Origin: Phycisphaerales bacterium UBA3158
Lineage (GTDB): Bacteria > Planctomycetota > Phycisphaerae > Phycisphaerales > SM1A02
DNA length: 24,909 nt
Assembly (NCBI GenBank): GCA_002364555.1
Contig: DEYM01000101.1
Span: 1-24,909 of the forward strand
Direction of reading: 5' to 3'
Shown in pieces: positions 7,707-15,335 of this stretch; the stretch's first letter is position 1, and each line of letters begins with the position of its first letter. The notes beneath the pieces were generated by a model. That model made no database searches, was not told the origin of the DNA, and saw only the letters and a list, made by a program, of their open reading frames with translations. The position numbers were made by a program, and so were the translations under genes.

Positions 7707-8882
7707 ATGAGCCAATCAGTCATTCTTTCCGCTCGTCGAACCCCAATTGGCCGTTTCATGGGCGGCCTGAGCCGCGTGGCCTCGCCGGATCTGGGCTCAA
7801 TGGTCATCAAAGCCGCTCTCGAGGATGTCTCGGGCAGTTCAGACCGAATAGACGAATGCATCATGGGATGTGTTCTTCAGGCGGGTCTGGGTCAGAACCC
7901 CGCTCGGCAGGCTGGTCTGAAAGCAGGTCTTCCCGTGACACTCAATGCCCAGACCATCAACAAGGTCTGTGGTTCCGGTCTCCAGAGCGTGATGCTCGCC
8001 GATCAATCCATTCGCGCAGGTGACAACACCTTCGTCATGGCTGGTGGTTTCGAGAACATGTCCATGTCGCCACATCTGGCACATGTTCGGGCTGGATTGA
8101 AGTTCGGTGACGGCAAACTCATCGATCACATGTCCCACGACGGTCTGACATGTGCGTTTGAGCAATGGGGCATGGGATTCGCCGCTGAACACACGGCTGA
8201 CAAGGTCGGTGTCTCACGTGATGAAATGGATGCCTTCTCGGCCCGTTCCCATCAACGAGCCGCCAAGGCGACCGAGCAGGGCTGGTTCCAGAACGAGATC
8301 GTCCCACTTGAAGCCAAGTCAATCAAGCAGAAGGCCGATGTCACACAGGATGAGGGTATTCGTGGAGACTCCACCGCCGAGGGATTGGGCAAACTCCGTC
8401 CAGCCTTCAAGAAGGATGGAACGGTCACCGCCGGCAATGCCTCGCAGATCAGTGATGGCGCCGCCGCTCTGGTGGTCGCCAGTGCCGAAGCCGCTTCGGA
8501 AATGGGAGTCAAGCCCATCGCTCGCATTCTGGGTACCCATACCCAGGGCGTCGAACCCAAGAATCTCTTTGAAGCACCCGGACTCGGAATCGAGGCACTT
8601 CTGTCGCGCCACGGTCTTTCCGCCGGCGATATCGATCTCTACGAGATCAATGAAGCGTTTGCGGCTCAGGCCATCGCCAACATCCGGCACCTGGGTCTCG
8701 ATGAGGACAAGGTCAACATCTGTGGTGGCGGCATCGCGCTTGGCCATCCGATCGGTGGATCAGGTGCACGAGTTCTGACGACCCTTCTTCATCAGATGGT
8801 GCGTATCGATGCCAAACGCGGCATCGTGAGCCTCTGTCTTGGTGGTGGCAACGCCGTCTCCATGCTGGTTGAACGAGACTGA
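7707..8882 (+). CDS. Acetyl-CoA C-acyltransferase (thiolase)
   Basis: Predicted 391 residues, the standard thiolase length. I start at ATG 7707 because CTGGAGG at 7693-7699 lies seven bases upstream and MSQSVILSARRTPIG is the classic N-terminus; the open frame back to 7671 is only extension. Catalytic residues are all visible: nucleophile Cys88 in NKVCGSGLQSV, NEAFAAQ, His347 in ALGHPIGGSGAR, and Cys377 in SLCLGGG. It either condenses two acetyl-CoA to acetoacetyl-CoA or cleaves 3-ketoacyl-CoA. Nothing in the sequence decides between the biosynthetic and degradative role, and it has no beta-oxidation or polyhydroxybutyrate genes beside it. It is divergent from fbp. Confidence 0.95.
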   Translation: MSQSVILSARRTPIGRFMGGLSRVASPDLGSMVIKAALEDVSGSSDRIDECIMGCVLQAGLGQNPARQAGLKAGLPVTLNAQTINKVCGSGLQSVMLADQSIRAGDNTFVMAGGFENMSMSPHLAHVRAGLKFGDGKLIDHMSHDGLTCAFEQWGMGFAAEHTADKVGVSRDEMDAFSARSHQRAAKATEQGWFQNEIVPLEAKSIKQKADVTQDEGIRGDSTAEGLGKLRPAFKKDGTVTAGNASQISDGAAALVVASAEAASEMGVKPIARILGTHTQGVEPKNLFEAPGLGIEALLSRHGLSAGDIDLYEINEAFAAQAIANIRHLGLDEDKVNICGGGIALGHPIGGSGARVLTTLLHQMVRIDAKRGIVSLCLGGGNAVSMLVERD

Positions 8883-8920
8883 TCACCCGGGAGATTCGAT
8901 TCGGTTTCCGAGGATCGGAT

Positions 8921-8951
8921 GCATGAAGCGATCATGCGCTTGGGGTACCTT
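8921..8951 (+). promoter_or_regulatory. Putative promoter/operator of the Nramp-like gene
   Basis: GCATGA (8921-8926) and TCATGC (8932-8937) form a perfect 17-bp palindrome with a five-base centre. It lies where a -35 would be for TACCTT at 8946-8951. That -10-like element ends six bases before ATG 8958, so the transcript would be leaderless or nearly so. A symmetric site over the -35 region suits a dimeric regulator, perhaps metal-responsive; this is inference. If translation began at ATG 8919 this palindrome would be coding. Confidence 0.35.
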
Positions 8952-8957
8952 TGCGTC

Positions 8958-10208
8958 ATGACCAAATCCGATACGAGCAATCGTAGACCGATACCCGGCA
9001 GACTCCTCCAGATGCTCGGCCCAGGTCTTCTCGTGGCGGCCACCGGCGTCGGTGCCGGTGATCTGGCGACTGCCGGATTTGCCGGTTCCAGGCTCGGGTT
9101 GATCGTTCTCTGGGCCATCGTGCTCGGGGCGGTCATGAAGTTCGTTCTGAATGAAGGTCTGGCCAGATGGCAACTGGCGACGGACACCACGTTGATCAAG
9201 GGCGTGTCGCGACATCTGGGCCGATGGGTGATGGCGCTCTTTCTGATCTATCTCCTGGCGTTCTCCTTCTTCGTCGGCGGTGCGCTGATATCGGCCACCG
9301 GTGTGGCGACACACTCACTTCTCGGATGGCCAGGAGATCCTGTTCAAGCCAAGCTCGTCTGGGGTGGCCTGGGAAGTCTCCTGGCGACGCTGCTCGTGCT
9401 CATGGGGGGATTCGCCCTCTTTGAACGTGTGATGGCGGTCGGAATAGCCATCATGTTCATCACCGTCATCATCACGGCCTGTCTCCTTGGAGCAGACATG
9501 TCCGAACTGGCCAATGGGCTGATCCCCCGTCGTCCCGGCGACGCCGAGGCACTCGATTGGACGGTTTCACTGGTTGGCGGTGTCGGGGGAACCGTCACGA
9601 TTCTCTGCTACGGATACTGGATCAGACAGTCTGGACGTGTCGGAATGAACAATCTCAGGGCCTGTCGAATCGATCTTGCGATCGCCTATGTCGCAACAGC
9701 CGCCTTCGGTATCGCGATGCTTGTGATCGCCAGCGGCATCGAGGTGGAGGGAAGAGGTACGGCGCTACTCGTGAAACTCTCACAACGACTTCACGAGGCA
9801 TTGGGACCAGGCGGTGCCACCCTGTTCCTGATCGGTGCCTGGGCAGCGATCGCGAGCAGTCTTCTCGGCGTCTGGCAATCACTGCCAATGCTGTTCGCCG
9901 ATGCCTGTCGGTCGGTCATCGGACAACCACCACTCCCGCCCGAGGAACTCCCCCGGACCTGGACCTATCGAGTGTTCCTGATCCTTCTGGCGACCATACC
10001 GATGGTTCAGGCTGGTTATGGATTCGCCTCCGTGCAACGAGCCTACGCCATGTTCGGTGCATTCTTCCTGCCGCTGCTCGCGCTGGCTCTGCTGATTCTC
10101 AACCGCCGAAGATTGATCGGCACAGCCGCGAACAGACCATGGGCTGATATCGCCCTGCTGCTGCTGCTTGTATTCTTCGCCGGTATCGCCATCGACAAGA
10201 TCACGTGA
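8958..10208 (+). CDS. Nramp-related membrane transporter lacking canonical metal-site motifs
   Basis: Predicted 416 residues with about 11 hydrophobic helices. The opening helix GPGLLVAATGVGAGDLATAG (~21-40) aligns with Nramp helix 1 (GPGFLxxxxxxDPGN), but the metal-binding DPGN reads GAGD here. The helix-6 region, GGVGGTVTILCYGYWIRQSG (~207-226), lacks the MPH triplet that binds manganese or iron in classical MntH. The overall fold fits the Nramp/APC-like (LeuT) group, so this is a divergent subfamily whose ion may not be Mn2+ or Fe2+. I prefer ATG 8958 over ATG 8919 because the longer start would add 13 poorly supported residues and overlap a promoter-like palindrome; AGGA before 8919 keeps that start possible. 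It converges on the cytosine deaminase with a 10-base gap. Confidence 0.82.
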   Translation: MTKSDTSNRRPIPGRLLQMLGPGLLVAATGVGAGDLATAGFAGSRLGLIVLWAIVLGAVMKFVLNEGLARWQLATDTTLIKGVSRHLGRWVMALFLIYLLAFSFFVGGALISATGVATHSLLGWPGDPVQAKLVWGGLGSLLATLLVLMGGFALFERVMAVGIAIMFITVIITACLLGADMSELANGLIPRRPGDAEALDWTVSLVGGVGGTVTILCYGYWIRQSGRVGMNNLRACRIDLAIAYVATAAFGIAMLVIASGIEVEGRGTALLVKLSQRLHEALGPGGATLFLIGAWAAIASSLLGVWQSLPMLFADACRSVIGQPPLPPEELPRTWTYRVFLILLATIPMVQAGYGFASVQRAYAMFGAFFLPLLALALLILNRRRLIGTAANRPWADIALLLLLVFFAGIAIDKIT

Positions 10209-10218
10209 GATCATCGCC

Positions 10219-10674
10219 TCAGTGACCGATGTCCTCGGCCCAGAGGTCCGGTTTTTCGTTCTGGAGACGCTCCATAAGGGCTATGCACCGATCACAATCC
10301 GCATGGATCAAATCGATGCCCGCCGCCTCCAGCCACTCCTCGGCCCCCTGGAAAGTCGTCGATTCGCCGATGATCACCCTCGGGATCCTGTAGAGAATCG
10401 AGGTACCCGCACACATCGGACAGGGACTGAGCGTGGTCACGAGCGTCATTTGATCCCAGTCGCGCCGCCTTCCTGCGGAGCGAAGACACGACATCTCCCC
10501 ATGTGCCGTTGGATCACCGGATTGAACGCGTTCGTTATGTCCACGTGCGACGATGGAACCATCTTGATCGACAAGCACGGCGCCGATGGGAATGCCGCCT
10601 TCGTTCCATGATTTCTCAGCCTGTTCAATCGCGGCGTCAAGCCAGGGTCGCCATCGCGGCTCTGTCGAATTCAC
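10219..10674 (-). CDS. Yeast-type (Fcy1-like) cytosine deaminase
   Basis: Predicted 151 residues. The zinc-site motifs of the CDA superfamily are present: His58 and Glu60 in AHGEMS, and Cys85 and Cys88 in LSPCPMC. Beyond these, the protein resembles yeast cytosine deaminase rather than TadA or CodA: GGIPIGAVL, ARGHNERVQ, TTLSPC, YRIPRVIIGE and the C-terminal PDLWAEDIG all have close counterparts in Fcy1 (158 residues). The expected reaction is cytosine to uracil plus ammonia for pyrimidine salvage; a related guanine or pterin substrate is possible. The start is GTG 10674, which overlaps the upstream lipoprotein stop (GTGA), with GAAGG seven bases before it, so the two are translationally coupled. 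Confidence 0.85.
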   Translation of the reverse strand: MNSTEPRWRPWLDAAIEQAEKSWNEGGIPIGAVLVDQDGSIVARGHNERVQSGDPTAHGEMSCLRSAGRRRDWDQMTLVTTLSPCPMCAGTSILYRIPRVIIGESTTFQGAEEWLEAAGIDLIHADCDRCIALMERLQNEKPDLWAEDIGH

Positions 10675-11183
10675 TGGTCGCCTTCAACCGATGCCTGAAT
10701 CATGTCGGCCTTGGTTCTCTTGAGCTGTTCCTCGTTGAATCGCCAACGGTTGGCGGCGACGACTCTCCAGGGCTGGAAGGCGTAGCTCTGCAGTTCCAGC
10801 GTCACGAGTTGATCGTTGCCGTAGTTGCGCGGAACCGACATGTCGACCATGGCCTTGAGTCCGAACAGACGAACCGATCGAATCACGATTCCGTCTGCAG
10901 ACGACACGGTCGAGTTGAGATTCGACTTCCCGAGTTCCCTGACGACAGCCTCGTGGGCGGACTCGTCCATACCACTGGGCAGTTGAAAGACGACGGGCTT
11001 CTCCTGTTCACGAAAGTCTTCACGGGCCACACACCATTCGATGGCGGTCGCGATGACCTCCGGCACAGGTGCGCTGATGGGCCCATCGGCTCTCTGCTTG
11101 CCCTCCAGGGGAGGGTAGGAGGCGTAATTGGCACAACCTGCCATGAGCAGGGACAAGAGCATCAAGATGCTGAAAAGTCGCAT
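10671..11183 (-). CDS. Small lipoprotein of unknown function
   Basis: Predicted 170 residues from ATG 11183, preceded by GGAG about nine bases upstream. The open frame extends to 11489, but that part overlaps ubiX on the other strand and has no translation signal. The N-terminus (MRLFSILMLLSLLMAGC) is a lipoprotein signal with lipobox LMAGC, so Cys17 would be lipidated and the mature protein anchored in a membrane facing the periplasm. The body has strand-rich segments (IVIRSVRLFGLKAMVDMSVP, QLVTLELQSYAFQPWRVVAA) but matches no family I know. It is the first gene of a two-gene operon with the cytosine deaminase. No functional link is evident. Confidence 0.8.
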   Translation of the reverse strand: MRLFSILMLLSLLMAGCANYASYPPLEGKQRADGPISAPVPEVIATAIEWCVAREDFREQEKPVVFQLPSGMDESAHEAVVRELGKSNLNSTVSSADGIVIRSVRLFGLKAMVDMSVPRNYGNDQLVTLELQSYAFQPWRVVAANRWRFNEEQLKRTKADMIQASVEGDQ

Positions 11184-11227
11184 GAGGTATCTCCGTCTGG
11201 TCTCTTCACCCTCTGGTGGAGGTTGGA

Positions 11228-11233
11228 ATTGTA
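11228..11233 (-). promoter_or_regulatory. Putative extended -10 element of the lipoprotein-deaminase operon
   Basis: On the minus strand the bases read TGTTACAAT, an extended -10 (TGn plus TACAAT), 44 bases upstream of ATG 11183. That leaves a leader of about 35-40 bases, which includes the GGAG ribosome-binding site. No -35 is evident, as usual for extended -10 promoters. Confidence 0.45.
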
Positions 11234-11261
11234 ACAGCAGGCGATCCCCTGTCTGCACGCC

Positions 11262-11267
11262 TATACT
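11262..11267 (+). promoter_or_regulatory. Putative -10 element of ubiX
   Basis: TATACT at 11262-11267 is a good -10 match and ends 12 bases before ATG 11280. There is no Shine-Dalgarno in the short interval (TGACCACCTCTC). The transcript would have a leader of only about five bases. No -35 is recognisable. Confidence 0.4.
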
Positions 11268-11279
11268 TGACCACCTCTC

Positions 11280-11882
11280 ATGCACCAGCGAATAGTCATC
11301 GGCATCACCGGAGCCTCCGGCGCCCCCTACACAGTCAGATTCCTCGAGCTCATGGCTCGTCAGGGTGTCGAATTGCATGTTTCCGCCAGTGCACTGGGAA
11401 GGCGACTGCTGTTCGAGGAGCAGGACATCCGCCATTTCACCAGCGAGGCCCTGGTCGGCTCCGAACTGGCTGACCAGCTCATCATCCATTCGGACAACGA
11501 TTTCGGAGCCATCATCGCATCAGGCTCCTTCCAGCATGATGGGATGGTCATCCTCCCCTGCTCAAGCAACACGCTCAACTCAATTGCCGCGGGGATCACC
11601 AGCACGCTGGTCCACCGAGCAGCGATGGTCTGCCTCAAGGAACGCCGAAAGCTTCTGATCGCCCACCGTGAATCCCCATTGAGTCCGATCGACATAGAGA
11701 GCATGGCATCCCTGACCAGAGCCGGCGCAACCATCGTTCCACTGGCACCGGGTTTCTACATGAGGCCTGAACGAGTCGAGGATCTGATCGATTTCATGGT
11801 CGCCAGGCTCATGGATCAGCTCGGCTACGATCATGGTCTGAAGATTCGCTGGAAGGGCGAGGCCGACGAGGTCAGCTCGTAG
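11280..11882 (+). CDS. ubiX: Flavin prenyltransferase UbiX
   Basis: Predicted 200 residues, normal for UbiX. GITGASGAPY at residues 8-17 is the FMN-binding N-terminus. ASGSFQHDGMVILPCSSNTL is the family's central active-site region, and KERRKLLIAHRESPLS holds the conserved R-E-x-P-L-S segment near the dimethylallyl phosphate site. The enzyme attaches a prenyl group to FMN to make the prenyl-FMN cofactor of UbiD-type decarboxylases, which act in ubiquinone or menaquinone and aromatic acid metabolism. No ubiD is in the window. Its stop overlaps the 3' end of the membrane fusion protein gene by 11 bases on opposite strands. Confidence 0.95.
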   Translation: MHQRIVIGITGASGAPYTVRFLELMARQGVELHVSASALGRRLLFEEQDIRHFTSEALVGSELADQLIIHSDNDFGAIIASGSFQHDGMVILPCSSNTLNSIAAGITSTLVHRAAMVCLKERRKLLIAHRESPLSPIDIESMASLTRAGATIVPLAPGFYMRPERVEDLIDFMVARLMDQLGYDHGLKIRWKGEADEVSS

Positions 11883-13416
11883 GTTCAACCTCGTCGCCAC
11901 CAATGGAATGGACGACGGTTCCTGTCGGCGGATTGATCAACAGAACCTCATCGCCGATCTCGAGACCGCCGACTATCTCCACATAGAGTTCTGAGTTTCG
12001 ATTGATGTCCACGAGCTGCTCGATGTATTCATCGCCGTCGCGAAGATAGACGTATACATCCCGTCCTCGACGATGAATCGCCTGGATGGGAACAAACAAC
12101 GCATCGACGACCTTGTCCACGAAGATATCGACCTTCACCCTCATCGATGGCTTCAACGCGAGATTGTGATCCTCGTCGAGCTCGACTTCAACGCCGTAGT
12201 CCCGACGGTTCGGATCCCGCCAGCCACCATCTTCGGCCAATACACTGACGCCCAGAACAGTTCCCTCGATGATCGCATCCGGAATCGCATCCGTCTTGAT
12301 CATCGCACTCTGACCAGTTTCAACCAGACCCGAAAGCGCTTCGTTCACCTTGACGTCGGCCGCCATCCGATCGATGTTCGGCAGCACGATGACAAGCTGA
12401 TTCCTGTAGAGCTTGCTGCCAACCTGAAGAGCCTTCTCGTTGTCCCCCCGTTTGCCACGGTTGATGGTGGATCCGTAGACCACCATGCCGTCCGATGGTG
12501 CGAACACCTCGGTCTGGGTCAGTTGAAGCTGGTACTTCTCGAGCCATTCCTGACGGGATTCAAGGGCCGCTCCGGCGGCCTTCATGTTGTCCTGTGCAGA
12601 ACGAAGTTCGGCGGCTGTGCGTTTGTCCGTTCGACCCATCTCCGCAATGGCCTGATTGCTGTCGCTTTCCTTCTGGAGCTTCTCCTTGAAGTAGGTGTAC
12701 TTCTCGTAGATCTCCTTGTTGGTGTTGGCGGTCTTCAGCGCGGATTCCTTACGGAGCAGATCGATGGATTCGCGATCGAGTTCATCCTTCGAGAGGAAAT
12801 TCTTCTCGTAGAGCTCCTTTGATTTCTCATGCTTCTCCTTGAGCCGGTCGTATTCCTTCTCGGCCGTCAACACGGCCAGATCGAGCTTCTCGCGTTCACG
12901 AAGGACTTCCCCCTCTTCCCACGACTTCAAGGCCAGCTCGGCCTGATCGACCTTGACCTGGGCCTTCTGCATCTCCGATTTTCGGTATCCCTCGGAGATC
13001 TCGAGGCTCGCCTCACGGTTGCGAAGGGTGTTCTCCGCACCAACCACGGCATCCTCTGAATTCTGGATCTTCTCGAGAATTCCGGCATTGTCGGTTCTGA
13101 AGAGGAGATCACCCTCCCTGACGTTGATGCCCTCGTTGACGATTTCAACCAATGCGTTGTTGTTGCCATCCAACTCGCAACGGACCTCGACCTGCTCAAG
13201 AGCGGCCAGTTCACCGGAAGCGGGGATGGTGATATCGAAGGATCCCAGTTCCACTTCATAGAGATCCGCCTGATCGACGACACCGTTGGAGTAGCTGGAC
13301 CCGTCACTGGCCAACCAGGCTGCTCCAAGCATGATCATGGTTGCACCCGCGGCGACAAGAACTCCCGTACTTGTCAGGCCGCGTCTTCGGTTCGATATGG
13401 ACTGTGTATTCATCAT
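11872..13416 (-). CDS. Periplasmic adaptor (HlyD/membrane fusion family) with very long coiled-coil hairpin
   Basis: About 514 residues from ATG 13416. The frame opens six codons earlier at TTG 13434, which overlaps the TolC-like stop as TTGA, so a coupled TTG start is possible. The order is a short basic N-terminus, one membrane anchor (TGVLVAAGATMIMLGAAWLA), and a lipoyl/barrel half (SFDITIPASGELAALEQVEV). A helical hairpin of roughly 200 residues rich in Lys/Glu/Leu follows, then the second half (VFAPSDGMVVYG) and beta-barrel and membrane-proximal domains. The family bridges an inner-membrane ABC or RND pump to an outer-membrane TolC channel. The hairpin is far longer than in AcrA-like proteins. 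It is co-transcribed with the TolC-like gene upstream, but no pump gene follows. Confidence 0.88.
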   Translation of the reverse strand: MMNTQSISNRRRGLTSTGVLVAAGATMIMLGAAWLASDGSSYSNGVVDQADLYEVELGSFDITIPASGELAALEQVEVRCELDGNNNALVEIVNEGINVREGDLLFRTDNAGILEKIQNSEDAVVGAENTLRNREASLEISEGYRKSEMQKAQVKVDQAELALKSWEEGEVLREREKLDLAVLTAEKEYDRLKEKHEKSKELYEKNFLSKDELDRESIDLLRKESALKTANTNKEIYEKYTYFKEKLQKESDSNQAIAEMGRTDKRTAAELRSAQDNMKAAGAALESRQEWLEKYQLQLTQTEVFAPSDGMVVYGSTINRGKRGDNEKALQVGSKLYRNQLVIVLPNIDRMAADVKVNEALSGLVETGQSAMIKTDAIPDAIIEGTVLGVSVLAEDGGWRDPNRRDYGVEVELDEDHNLALKPSMRVKVDIFVDKVVDALFVPIQAIHRRGRDVYVYLRDGDEYIEQLVDINRNSELYVEIVGGLEIGDEVLLINPPTGTVVHSIGGDEVEPTS

Positions 13417-13430
13417 GGTTGGGGACCCAT

Positions 13431-15212
13431 TCAAGCAGGTGCATCTCCATAGGACAAGTCTTCTGTCGGTTTCATCTTCATTCCAGGAAGGGTCTCCATC
13501 ATCCCGTTGGCACGGATTCTCAACTGGCCCGTGTAGAGGAGATATTCGATGATCGATACCTGGAGGTTTCTGAATGCTCGAGCTCGACCGTTTTCAGCAC
13601 TGCGTAGGCTGTTGATGGCGTTGAGCTGTGTATTGATGTCGACGTTGTCAGGATTCAGTTCGATCGATTCGATGTTCAGCTTGGCGATCTCAACGCCTCT
13701 CTTCTCGAGATCGAGCGCAAAGAGATTGGCGTCGATATCCCTGATGGCGGCTCTGATCTGGACCGCGGCCTCATCGATGTCCTGGGACAACTGAATTCGG
13801 TTCCGTTCCAGAATGACCTGGACCTCACGGACCTTGAGTTTCTCGATCTCGCGATCCAGTGGTATGCCCAGACCGATTCCGAGGTTGAAATCGGTTCCCC
13901 CGATCTCGGGAACGAAGCTGCTGGAACCGTCTTCATCGACTTCGGAGGGAATGGCGATCGAGCTGGTGAGATCCAGATCGGGCAGAAGCTGGTTTCGGGA
14001 GTTCCTCAGGCGACGTTCAACATCGACCACCCGATCGCGGCGGGTCTGCAGATCGAGCCGTCTTGACAGGCCCGAGACCAGGGCGTCGTTCGGCGAGACC
14101 TCCGGTGGTTCGATCGCAAAGGCGACTTTGTGGATCTTGACCCTGTCCTCGAGCGGCCAGTTGATCTTGACCTTGAACTGATCGACGGCCAGACGGTAGG
14201 ACTCCCATCTCGAGGCCTGCTGCGCCTGCTGCTGGAGGGCGGAGTTCTCCGCGAGTGCAGCGGCTGTCAATGTTCCACGACCGGCCTTGTACAGGGCACG
14301 TTCCTTCTCGGCGAGCTTCTGATAAAGTTGCACGCTGGTCTCACCATTGCCGATCGCCTGTCGCTGCACGAGCAGATCCAGATAGTCACGGACGATCTCG
14401 AAGAAGTACCGTCGGCGGAAATCCTCGAATCTTCTGGCGGCATAGGTCAGATCGCGTTCGGCCTGAATCAGATTCTCCTGAGCAATCGGTCCCGCATCCC
14501 TCAGCAGTGGAATCTGGGCACCAAGAACGATCGTTCCAGATGAAATCGAATCGAGAGAACCGTCGTTGATCGAATCCTGAAGCGTCTTGGCGAACGAGGC
14601 CAGGTATTGAGCGGACACCTCGCCTCCGTAGGGCAGCCGTTGGGTCACTGTGAATTCGTTGACGATGCCCATGGAGGATTCATAGAGCCCATCATCGCCG
14701 TTGGCATCGAAATCGAAACCGACGGTATCGAAGAGTCTCGGGCCCCAGAGATGTCTTTCCATCAGGAGGCGAAGACAGGAGATGACATAGTCCTCTTCCT
14801 GATACTGGTATTCCCGCCCATGCTGGGTCGCCCAGTCGAGTGCCTGGGCGAGGGTGATCGTCTGACCCGATTCCGCCCCTTTTTCAAGGGCATCAAGCCT
14901 CTCGATCACATCATCAATGTTGTCATTGGGATCGGATTCGTAGCTCAGAGAGGGGCCGGAAGGATTGAAGGTTGGTGGGTCCGGCGTGTCCATCGTGCCG
15001 TTTGAAAGCTGACTGTTGGCCCAGCTCTGGGGCGCTGGAACAGCATCACCCCTCGCGCTACCGGTCGAATCATCAAGCAAGGCGGCGACCTTGTCGTCAA
15101 TCTGGTTGAAGGATGAATAGCAGCCCGCCAGAAGACATGAAAAGCCCGCTCCGACAGCCAGATGGCTACAGGAGCGAACGATCTTTCGGATTCGGATCGG
15201 AACCGGTTTCAT
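13431..15212 (-). CDS. TolC-like outer-membrane efflux lipoprotein
   Basis: Predicted 593 residues. The N-terminus ends in lipobox LLAGC, so Cys31 would be lipidated, as in OprM/CusC-type channels. A low-complexity linker rich in Asp, Ser and Pro follows (~35-105). Two repeated helical regions then appear, typical of outer membrane efflux proteins: ITLAQALDWATQHGREYQYQ starts the first, and VSPNDALVSGLSRRLDLQTR starts the second. Each is followed by beta-strand stretches (VNEFTVTQRLPYGGEVSAQY; GGTDFNLGIGLGIPLD). Three such chains would form a trans-outer-membrane exit duct. It is the first gene of the operon with the adaptor. ATG 15212 is 123 bases from the divergent methyltransferase start; TAGAAT at 15237-15232 (minus) could be its -10. 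Confidence 0.88.
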   Translation of the reverse strand: MKPVPIRIRKIVRSCSHLAVGAGFSCLLAGCYSSFNQIDDKVAALLDDSTGSARGDAVPAPQSWANSQLSNGTMDTPDPPTFNPSGPSLSYESDPNDNIDDVIERLDALEKGAESGQTITLAQALDWATQHGREYQYQEEDYVISCLRLLMERHLWGPRLFDTVGFDFDANGDDGLYESSMGIVNEFTVTQRLPYGGEVSAQYLASFAKTLQDSINDGSLDSISSGTIVLGAQIPLLRDAGPIAQENLIQAERDLTYAARRFEDFRRRYFFEIVRDYLDLLVQRQAIGNGETSVQLYQKLAEKERALYKAGRGTLTAAALAENSALQQQAQQASRWESYRLAVDQFKVKINWPLEDRVKIHKVAFAIEPPEVSPNDALVSGLSRRLDLQTRRDRVVDVERRLRNSRNQLLPDLDLTSSIAIPSEVDEDGSSSFVPEIGGTDFNLGIGLGIPLDREIEKLKVREVQVILERNRIQLSQDIDEAAVQIRAAIRDIDANLFALDLEKRGVEIAKLNIESIELNPDNVDINTQLNAINSLRSAENGRARAFRNLQVSIIEYLLYTGQLRIRANGMMETLPGMKMKPTEDLSYGDAPA

Positions 15213-15312
15213 GGGGAACTACTCAAGCCACATTCTATTCATCTTCCAGACCACAGGGCGTTCACAAACCGTTGATCAGTGCCTGAATATGAGCGAAGGC
15301 CTACTTCTGTGC

Positions 15313-15318
15313 TATATA
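15313..15318 (+). promoter_or_regulatory. Putative -10 element of the methyltransferase operon
   Basis: TATATA lies 17 bases before ATG 15336, and AAGGA at 15326-15330 lies between them as ribosome-binding site. No convincing -35 is seen in the divergent spacer shared with the TolC-like gene. Confidence 0.35.
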
Positions 15319-15335
15319 CAGGGGTAAGGAAAATC

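Noticed and set aside
10219..10674. Annotation as tRNA adenosine deaminase TadA
   Set aside because: TadA has the PCxxC motif too, but the flanking segments (ARGHNERVQ, YRIPRVIIGE, DLWAEDIG) follow yeast cytosine deaminase instead.
11184..11489. 102-codon extension of the lipoprotein frame
   Set aside because: It would bury the lipoprotein signal internally, overlaps ubiX and passes through the extended -10 element at 11228-11233.
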